64,000 nt of DNA, from positions 1-64,000 of the forward strand of contig MU394128.1 of NCBI GenBank assembly GCA_022578605.1, read 5' to 3'. This document shows, piece after piece, positions 57,001 through 64,000 of this stretch. Position numbers and translations under genes: made by a program. This stretch comes from Camillea tinctor (lineage: Eukaryota; Ascomycota; Sordariomycetes; Xylariales; Xylariaceae). The notes beneath the pieces are model-generated. The model did not search any database, was not told where the DNA came from, and was given only the letters and a program-made list of their open reading frames with translations. The number at the start of each line of letters is the position of its first letter. Positions within the stretch are counted from its first letter, which is position 1.

Positions 57001-58291
57001 CAGAAGCGATATGGAAGTGATAGTCGTCTGCCAATCACTTGTCAACGACATGGAAACACTAGCTGGATTGGACATCCTGAGGATTGGGTAAATCACCATG
57101 GTGGCTGTGCTCTTCCATGCCTTGACACATTAAACTGTGGTCATCCATGTGGGCGTCGCTGTCACTGGTAAGTCTCCTGCCCGTTTTGCTAGATCACTCA
57201 CCATCGTGCTCCCCCTTCTTGCATTCATTTAATGAGGGTTTCATCGGATTCTTTGATGCCACAGCAACTGACTATGGTTCCACAGGGTTGATCATAGTCG
57301 ACTTATCTGCCAACGACCATGCGAGCGAGTACTCATATGCGGCCACCGATGCCATGAAATATGCGGTGAGCAATGTCGGTGCACTTGCCACGCTTTTACT
57401 GGTGCCTATCCCGACGATGAAGAATGGAGCGAAGTAAATCCTTCGGAAGAACATGGTGGTTCCAATAGTGCTACAGGTTCTAGGATTAATGGCGGTGGTG
57501 CGGGTCGTCGCGGTCGTCACAACGGACGGGGTGGTCGTTATCATGGCTCAAGAGGCCCCAGAACCAGCTCAACACATAACAACGCCTGTGGATCCCCACG
57601 AAGAGCCAGAGGTCATTCCTGGACTACATTTAACGCTCAGAGAGACGATGCTAGGAGAAAAGAAGCTAGACAACGAACAGCTCAACAGGGCAGAGGCTCT
57701 TCCAATGGCCCAATACCCCCTCTCCCAAGTCAGAGCACGGCAAATGCAGACCGTTCTATTCACGAGACATATCGTCCGGTCACACTGAGTCACCGAGGCA
57801 GGCGCAACGTTGGAGAGGCTATTGTCTCGGGGAGTAGTGGTACGCCGTCGCCAGAGAAAACAAAACTTGAGTCTGTCCGAGGACAAACACCTCCAATTGA
57901 CCTTCACAGTACGATGGATTCGTCTAGTACAGACCGCCCGATCGTCTCATCGGAGCTGGGAACTGGCTCTTTTACCCCTATTAACGGGTTCGTATCTTCA
58001 CTTGACAATATGAGTCTTCTCGATACGGATAGTGTGCTTGATACACCTTTACAGGATGTCCATCGTTTATGCGAGAATGGCCAAGTTGAAGGTCCTCAGC
58101 TTGATAGGCAGCATTATACCACTACCATTATTGTCCAGGATGTGATCATGCCCACCGCACTACGAGCCCGTCCAAACCCTCGTCTACAAGCCGATAAGCC
58201 TGAGTGGGAGATGGAGAGCACGGTTGATGGTTCAGTTGATGACACCAAACTTCATCACGAACATGATGAAGAAGATCTTATCCACTTCTAG
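54085..58291 (+). CDS. SF1 helicase with NFX1 fingers (ZNFX1/Hrr1/SAD-3 type)
   Basis: Likely RNA-silencing helicase. Fission yeast Hrr1 acts in RNAi-directed heterochromatin and Neurospora SAD-3 in meiotic silencing of unpaired DNA. Four exons, 54085-54123, 54204-54518, 54583-57167 and 57286-58291, give 1314 residues. Walker A is VQGPPGTGKTFT (about residue 334), motif II is LIEEAAETREANI (about 664), then LILVGDHQQLAPN, MQRRMTPVLREI, DSYQGEENDIILLSLVRS and VAISRARRGFYIFGN. The acidic insert DMLDLEDEDYQVDLDD lies between motifs I and II. NFX1-type fingers (LNCGHPCGRRCH; ICGHRCHEICGEQCRC) span the last intron (118 nt). The tail has an RGG-like patch (GGGAGRRGRHNGRGGRYHG) and is otherwise disordered. 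Orthology to SAD-3 versus a paralogue is not settled. Confidence 0.9.
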
Positions 58292-59583
58292 GCTCCAACC
58301 TTATACTACTACCGATGCTACTAGGAAATCTACGTTCTTTGGCGCTCCTATATTCTTTCCCCGCCCCTCTAGTCAATACTCGCCACTGGCCTTCCGCGAG
58401 AATTATATAGTAAGATGTCCAGTACCAGCTACATCTTCCTAGCCTCGCTTTACCGATGGATGAATAAAGACTGCCGACTAACTGCCTATGGAGGGGGTAG
58501 AAGGTGAAGTGATTTGAAAGATTGGACTACGATTTGGTGCACACCCAGTCACTCTATCACAGGATATTCATCCTGGTGTAATGAGGAAGAGGTTTAATGA
58601 AAAGAAGGATTTTCGTATGACGATTACGAGGGATGCACGAGTGATTTGGTACCTTATTTGTACCATACATGGCTATTTGCTGTAGATAAATCGAGAATGG
58701 CTTGTAATAATAAAAGGACTTGCTTGGTTCGCGTTGCGTCAGGTTGAACTCTTTTGAAATCACCTCTTCCACGACAAGAAAGGGAGTTCCTCTCCTCCCC
58801 ACTCAATTTGATGTTCTTCCTTCCCTCATTTTTCCTGCTTCTCCCGTGGGATTGCCATAATTACAATTGAGCCTAGGTGGCAGAATCATGCAAGCATGTA
58901 ACTCATGCCTGAGTTAGAGTACTATGTCTTTCACGAGCGTGGTACGATGTGGTTATTTTCCACTGCTCTCTCTTGGACTGAAATTCGATAGCCTATATAG
59001 GTAACCTAAGGCAGGTAAGGCACATGGGTATGTGAAAAAAAGCTAACCTAGGCAGACAATAAATAAATAGGTCCCTCTCGTTAGGTAAAAGGGGAGAAGG
59101 GGTGGGGGTATTTGGAGGATTGAAATGTAGATCAATCGCATGTCATGCTATGCCATTGCCGTGCTATTCACCCATCCTTATTTCAGAAACTTTGGGACAG
59201 CTTCGCTTGGAAATACAATATAAAAAATATTGCTGTCTTTCTTCTACTCCCCACACCTCCCATTATCTTTCTTCTCCTCCCCCCCCCGTCTTCTTTCTCT
59301 CTATTTTCGTGGTTGAGTAGGTATAAAAGACGACAAGCGGATATCTCTCTACAAGGTCTATCTAACCCCTTTCTGATCTAACCCGACCCACTCCTCTTTC
59401 CTACTTCCCGCAATAAGAGCTGGCTATCTAAATATAGGTATAATAGGGTATAAGATACTGAAGACAGCGCATATTCTAAGCTCTTAAACTAGGGAACCCA
59501 CCCCCCACCCAATGCGATATATGATATTCGAGCATCAAGTATCGCCGTTCTTCTCCAGAAAATATAATCCCTTTCCTCTTTGT
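58292..59583. other. Convergent intergenic region
   Basis: 3' regions of the helicase (+) and SPT8 (-). Short frames at 58557 and 59102 are not coding-like. Confidence 0.4.
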
Positions 59584-61728
59584 CTATTGAGGAACATTAA
59601 TCTCATACCCGATAAGAACCTCAGTAGTCGTGCCCTCCCATCCGCGATTCCCGGCCGTCGAGATCATGAAGCGGCTGGAGGGATCGATATACAGGCTTGA
59701 TATGACGCCTGCGCGTGGGGGGCCGGGGATGATGAGGAAGGGTGGGGGCGCATGCTTGGAGGTGTTGTCGGTGCGCAGATCGTACAGGCGCAAAATATCG
59801 TGGGAGGCACACACGAGATGCCGGCCGTTTACCATAGGCCGCACGCAACTGACGGGACCACTGCCGCCGGGGAACTTGAACACGCGCTCGGGCTGCCATC
59901 CAGCGCGGGCCTTCTGGATGCTGAACTCCTCCACCGTGCCGTTGCGGCGCCCCGTGTAGATCCAGTTCCCGTCGGGGCTCCAGCACGCGCCCATGCACCA
60001 CGGCGGCACGCCCGCCCGATTGCCGATCCGCGCGACGGGATTGGGCATGCGGCGGTCCCAGATTAGCAGGGTGCCGTCGATGGAGGCAGAGAGGAATGTG
60101 CTGTCGGAAGTCTGTGTGGTATCGAAATGTGTGAGTGGTGGCGCTGCGAAAATGGCCGATGGTGACGGGGGTGCTGCGCCTTGTGTTGCGAGCACGGTGG
60201 ATTGTGACATATCCGTGTGCTCGGTCGGAAATGAACTATCGCCCACAGTGGGTATGGAGAAGTCGGGTAGTGGTGGGAGCGTAGATGATTCGTGGTGGTT
60301 ATTGAGGTCGTCATCAAATGAAGTAAGGTTGCTGTCGCCAAATAGATTCGAATCTTGTTGAGTTGAATCTGGGGGCGGTTGAACTGCCGGAGCGGGTCCC
60401 GATTCAGGATCGAAGGTCGGGCCAGACATATTGAAGTCGTTCATATTAGCATCAGCCTCTTGTGCTGAATCCTGCATCATGGCCCTGGAGAACTCATTAT
60501 CATCATCTCCCCCAAAGGCACCCATCCCATCGTTATCGCCAAAGAGATCTGATCCGCCGGTTGGACTTCCGCCAAAAAGGCTATCATTAGCTGGGCTTCC
60601 TTGACCGTTAGTCAAGCCGTCCCCGTTGGTCGTCTGGCCAGCGTTTCCGTTAGCACCAAGCCCATTCATATCAGGCTTGGTATCAAAGTTAAAGCCATCA
60701 TCCAGCCCGAACTTGAAGTCGCCATCCACTCCTGGAAGGCCATTGTTGCTAAAGATGGTATCGCTAGGGACCTCTTCTTCGCCGGCCTCTAGGGGCACTG
60801 GTGCTCCGCCCATCGGTCTGATCTCAATAGCTGATATCTGTCCACCAATGCCGTCAAACTGTCTAGCTACCGTTCCCGTGTTCAGATCCCAATCAAAAAC
60901 ATTCTTGTCCCAACTTCCACTCAAAACACTCTTCTCGTCGGGAGCGAGAGTCAGTACACTGACCGCATTCGAATGCTTCTGGAGACAAGTAATGCGCTTC
61001 CCTTCATCGTGACGAACACTGTGAAGATTGATGCCACCACTTTCGAGGCCGGAGAGGAGCCACAAGGCTTGCGAATGGACTGCTAAACTGTAGACCGGAC
61101 TAAGCACGAGGTCTTCTTGTCTCGCCGAGGCAGGTTGAGGCTCGGCATTCTCCCAGTACGACATGAGGACGCCGGCCTTGGTGACTGAGTCGACAAAGGG
61201 ATGCCTTTGCGCCACGGTCAGGAGAGTCTTGCCATTTATTGTACTGGGCCCATCGTATTTCCTGATGTATCCGTCACTTCCGCCGGTCATCCAATAGCGA
61301 AGGTCAGGGGTAATGGCCATGGCGTTTATACTGGTAGCCATGGGAGCAGCCATGGTGGGCACGACATCATACGTCTTAGCGGTCAGGTATTCGGGACGGA
61401 CAGTGGGCTGCCACTTGGGGGTGGCAAGGGGTCCCGGAGTGGCAGATGTACGCGTGACGGCGGGGTGAGATTCCGAGGCCGAGCCGTTCTGCTGTTGGTC
61501 CTGCGTCTCCTCTTCGTCGTCCTCTTCGTCATCGTCATTCTCGTTCTCATTCTCGTTCTCGTTTTCGTTCTCGTTCTCGTTATCATTGTCGTTATCATTA
61601 TCGTTGTCGAGATCGTTATCGTTGTCGTTATCATTGTCATATTCGTCATCGACATCTTGCATGGTAATATCATCCTGCTCGTGCTCGTTATCCGAGCTGG
61701 CATTCGAGTCGCGGTCGTAGTCATCCAT
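59584..61728 (-). CDS. SPT8: SPT8, WD40 subunit of the SAGA complex
   Basis: SPT8 links SAGA to TBP in fungi. Single exon, 714 residues. Residues 1-80 are extremely acidic, with an Asp-Asn then Glu-Asn repeat encoded by a GATAAC/GAGAAC microsatellite. WD40 blades then follow: ITPDLRYWMTGGSDGYIRKYD, VYSLAVHSQALWLLSGLESG, VSVLTLAPDEKSVLSGSWDK, and after a long disordered insert SDSTFLSASIDGTLLIWDRR and ACWSPDGNWIYTGRRNGTVE, ending RFMISTAGNRGWEGTTTEVL. The insert between blades (about residues 310-520) is Asp/Asn/Gly-rich, as in fungal SPT8. The start ATG directly precedes the acidic tract. Confidence 0.9.
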   Translation of the reverse strand: MDDYDRDSNASSDNEHEQDDITMQDVDDEYDNDNDNDNDLDNDNDNDNDNENENENENENENENDDDEEDDEEETQDQQQNGSASESHPAVTRTSATPGPLATPKWQPTVRPEYLTAKTYDVVPTMAAPMATSINAMAITPDLRYWMTGGSDGYIRKYDGPSTINGKTLLTVAQRHPFVDSVTKAGVLMSYWENAEPQPASARQEDLVLSPVYSLAVHSQALWLLSGLESGGINLHSVRHDEGKRITCLQKHSNAVSVLTLAPDEKSVLSGSWDKNVFDWDLNTGTVARQFDGIGGQISAIEIRPMGGAPVPLEAGEEEVPSDTIFSNNGLPGVDGDFKFGLDDGFNFDTKPDMNGLGANGNAGQTTNGDGLTNGQGSPANDSLFGGSPTGGSDLFGDNDGMGAFGGDDDNEFSRAMMQDSAQEADANMNDFNMSGPTFDPESGPAPAVQPPPDSTQQDSNLFGDSNLTSFDDDLNNHHESSTLPPLPDFSIPTVGDSSFPTEHTDMSQSTVLATQGAAPPSPSAIFAAPPLTHFDTTQTSDSTFLSASIDGTLLIWDRRMPNPVARIGNRAGVPPWCMGACWSPDGNWIYTGRRNGTVEEFSIQKARAGWQPERVFKFPGGSGPVSCVRPMVNGRHLVCASHDILRLYDLRTDNTSKHAPPPFLIIPGPPRAGVISSLYIDPSSRFMISTAGNRGWEGTTTEVLIGYEINVPQ

Positions 61729-63150
61729 CTTGGGCGACGAGCAGAGAAGGGAACGACAGCTTAGAAGACGCGCGAGTTGTATATGGAATTACGGTGGAGG
61801 CAACGGAGGGAGAACTGATGCGACAGTGAATAGGACATGCCATGGAGAATTACAGGTTGGGAGAGATAGAGAAAGAGAAAGATAGGGAGATGGTATGGAC
61901 CTGGTGGGTTAGGTAGGCATCCAAAGCGAAGAAGAGGAAACCATCCAGTAAGAGGGTATTACTGGTATTCTTGCTCGGATGAATTAGTACTGGGGGAAAG
62001 AATTACGGAGAAGGCATTGAATGAATGGATTGGACGAAGGAATAAAATGAAAAAGGCAATGTTGTAGTAGTAGTAGAAGAAGAAGAGGAGGAGGAGGAGG
62101 AGGAAGAAGAAGAAGAAGAAAGTTGAAGCTTCATTCAATTGAGGCTGGAAAGTTTAAAGTTTGGCCAAGACCAAAGAAAACCAAGCTTAGCTGCTTATAG
62201 ATCCACTAATGCAGAAAGCGAGGGGCACGTTGTGGAGACATAACTAACTGTACCCAGGTACGTACCTACATTACCTACATACATACTATTATGTAGTAGG
62301 TAGGTAGGTAGTACAACTAGAGTCTAGACCCGCAGACTAGTAACACTAGGTTAAAGCACTACACTACGCTGGTAACAATCATGTAACCAACTGAAAGGCA
62401 CAATCGATACAAAGCGTTAATTTTCATTTTGCAAGTCCCTAAAAGCTACCGTTGTTAATTATTGAAAACTATTGCATTTTCTTTTTTTCCTTCCCCTTTT
62501 TGTTTTCTGCAAGGTCAACTATTACCATTGTCCCGGTTCCGTGCTGGTGGTAATCTTAACCTAGATGATGGGCATTCTGTGGAGCAAATGCTCATAGCAA
62601 GGAAGACCGTCACAAGACCCTCTTCCTTGCTGATTTGAATGAAAAGGAAGATTTCCAACTGCATCTCTGGTGTAGGGACTTCCATAAGCACGTCGGCCAC
62701 CTTGATATCCTGCATCCTTCGTGGGAAGAGAGTCCTAGTATTCAGCCGTTTCGAGCTAGTCATCCTCTATGAGCAGCAATCAATCTCGAGCTTGTTTACT
62801 AGGTTGTCTGTTAATTCGTTAATCAAGAATGTAATGGCTCTCCATTTGTGCCATATCAATGCCATGTTCAACATGTACGATATACTAGTGTAGTAGATGC
62901 AAGAATATACGCTAGAGCTGTATTGGACCGCTATTATCGGGCATTCCATATGGATCCACTGACGGGTATGGGGCCGAACTTGTACGGAATTGGACGGTAA
63001 TCCGTACGGGAAGATGGGACAAGAAAGCGGGTCCATACCGAATCAGGCCGGGGTCTCTCCACGTTTGGTGGTAATTATATATCAGTTCATGATATGCCCC
63101 CTTATTTAGAGATACCCCTAGCCTAGAATGCGGTTGAAAGGTACATAGGC
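61729..63150. other. Intergenic, SPT8 promoter side
   Basis: A GTAGTAG/AAGAAG/GAGGAG microsatellite lies at about 62066-62121 and TACCTACAT/TAGGTAGG words at 62260-62320. Frames at 62515 and 62639 have no coding character. Confidence 0.45.
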
Positions 63151-64000
63151 CTAGGTTGAACTATTAGAGATTGAGGGATGGCTCTGCTTTCCGATCAAGT
63201 CCTCAAGAATAGCAACCCACAAATCCATTCCGAGAATAAAATTACGACCAGGTGATAGAATGAGACTCCTAGCCCTTGCTGCGTGTATTTCTGCCTCTGC
63301 ATACTCGCCACGTCTCCCCTCCAGCTCGCTTAGCGAATACGCCACAATAGCATCGGTATACCCGATTGGGAGATTCTCTCGTCGACTAAGGGAACGAACT
63401 TCTTGCCATGCTTGAATCCCTTGTTCGGCTTCACCACCGAGATGGTCGCAAATAGCGATCCCTATCCAGGTACAAATATCATCGAACCAATACAAGTCAC
63501 GGCTGCCTCGCAGGTCTTGGTACATGTTACGTATAGTGCGGAGTGAAGCAGTATCAGTTAACTGACCACTCAGTACTGCGCGCATGACTCGGACAAGTTT
63601 CACCTGGGCAAGCATGTGCTTTACCCGTGTTATTGCTCTATGGGGTGCTGTGATACGCTGCAGCCAAATCTCCAACTTCGCAATGGCTTGGTTATCTTCA
63701 CTTCGTGCAGATAATACGGCAGCAAAATGCGACATTGTGAGACTATCTACATGGGGGAGACTGGCCAAAATATCATAGGCCTCGTCGAACCACCCTTGAA
63801 ACCTACGAAGCACCCCGTAGGCCCGCTGGACCTTGATTAGTTGGTGTTCTTCAAATGTGGATATGCTATGGCCAAAACTGGGTTTAAAGCGAGAGAGCTC
63901 TTCTTCGGCCGCAGTAAACATGCTTTGGCGAGCTAGTTCATGCATGTTCAGAATAGCCATTTCAGCTGAAAAACCGTTGGATCGTTGATCGAAGCACGGG
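63151..64000 (-). CDS. TPR-like helical protein, 5' part cut by the window edge
   Basis: The frame is open from the window edge (no stop and no required start before 64000) down to the stop at 63151, so at least 283 residues are visible and the N-terminus lies outside. ATG 63960 is internal to the open frame. The sequence is alpha-helical with paired-helix units resembling tetratricopeptide repeats: RAYGVLRRFQGWFDEAYDIL, AIAKLEIWLQRI, and near the end YAEAEIHAARARSLIL. No enzymatic motif is seen. Such tails occur in fungal Clr5-type and NLR-type proteins, but the missing N-terminus would decide. Confidence 0.65.
   Translation of the reverse strand, partial: PCFDQRSNGFSAEMAILNMHELARQSMFTAAEEELSRFKPSFGHSISTFEEHQLIKVQRAYGVLRRFQGWFDEAYDILASLPHVDSLTMSHFAAVLSARSEDNQAIAKLEIWLQRITAPHRAITRVKHMLAQVKLVRVMRAVLSGQLTDTASLRTIRNMYQDLRGSRDLYWFDDICTWIGIAICDHLGGEAEQGIQAWQEVRSLSRRENLPIGYTDAIVAYSLSELEGRRGEYAEAEIHAARARSLILSPGRNFILGMDLWVAILEDLIGKQSHPSISNSST

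Noticed and set aside
59993..60361. Plus-strand frame over SPT8
   Set aside because: Antisense shadow of a recognised WD40 gene.
61201..61764. Plus-strand frame with a very hydrophobic Val/Ile/Leu stretch that looks like a membrane protein
   Set aside because: It is the antisense of the SPT8 acidic microsatellite; the hydrophobicity is an artefact of the repeat.
1..64000. CRISPR array, bacterial operon signals or viral insertion
   Set aside because: No regularly spaced repeats or prokaryotic signals; all genes with families are fungal and intron-bearing.

Overview
This is a window of nuclear DNA from a filamentous ascomycete (Pezizomycotina). Its genes carry short introns of about 50-90 nt with GTRNGT donors and CTAAC-like branch sites. 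The proteins belong to ascomycete families: IMH1 golgin, lunapark, SPT8, btgC-type GH17, DUF1996, cellobiose dehydrogenase and FunK1. AT-rich DNA that looks mutated by RIP is present. Intergenic DNA is sprinkled with CCTAGGTA/TAGGTACC motifs, a pattern I associate, as inference, with Sordariomycetes, possibly Xylariales.

Left edge, 1-8.8 kb: a RIP-like AT-rich tract with two diverged copies of one repeat unit; a three-exon gene for a six-cysteine DUF3716-like protein; then a 4.3 kb LINE (endonuclease plus reverse transcriptase) with a perfect 14-bp target-site duplication and a (CTT)n tail. The LINE landed just upstream of a decayed His-Me-finger-endonuclease-like gene. That gene and the DUF3716-like gene share a distinctive 5' leader motif.

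8.8-19 kb, mostly housekeeping: IMH1 golgin (-), lunapark (+), an RNase H-fold protein whose catalytic acids look lost (+), and an F-box protein (+). 20-30 kb, mostly extracytoplasmic: a membrane-anchored TAP-type serine hydrolase (-), an orphan secreted protein (-), a DUF1996 protein (+), a small secreted protein (+), and a phytanoyl-CoA-dioxygenase-like enzyme (-). 30-34 kb holds relics of an NB-ARC/TPR NLR and of a FunK1 kinase.

34.5-51 kb: a disordered conserved protein, a membrane-anchored GH17 beta-1,3-glucanase, three small acidic orphans, a two-domain cellobiose dehydrogenase and an NmrA-like protein. 54-61.7 kb: a large SF1 helicase with NFX1 fingers and an RGG tail (ZNFX1/Hrr1/SAD-3 type, an RNA-silencing family) and the SAGA subunit SPT8. 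The right edge cuts a TPR-like protein.

Most multi-exon models below were built by hand from splice signals plus frame arithmetic, and several recover terminal exons too short to stand out as reading frames. Coordinates of splice sites may be off by a base or two. The strongest leads for something new are the shared-leader pair (DUF3716-like gene and endonuclease relic), the apparently dead RNase H protein, and the genome-defence theme: RIP tract, unRIPed LINE and silencing helicase.
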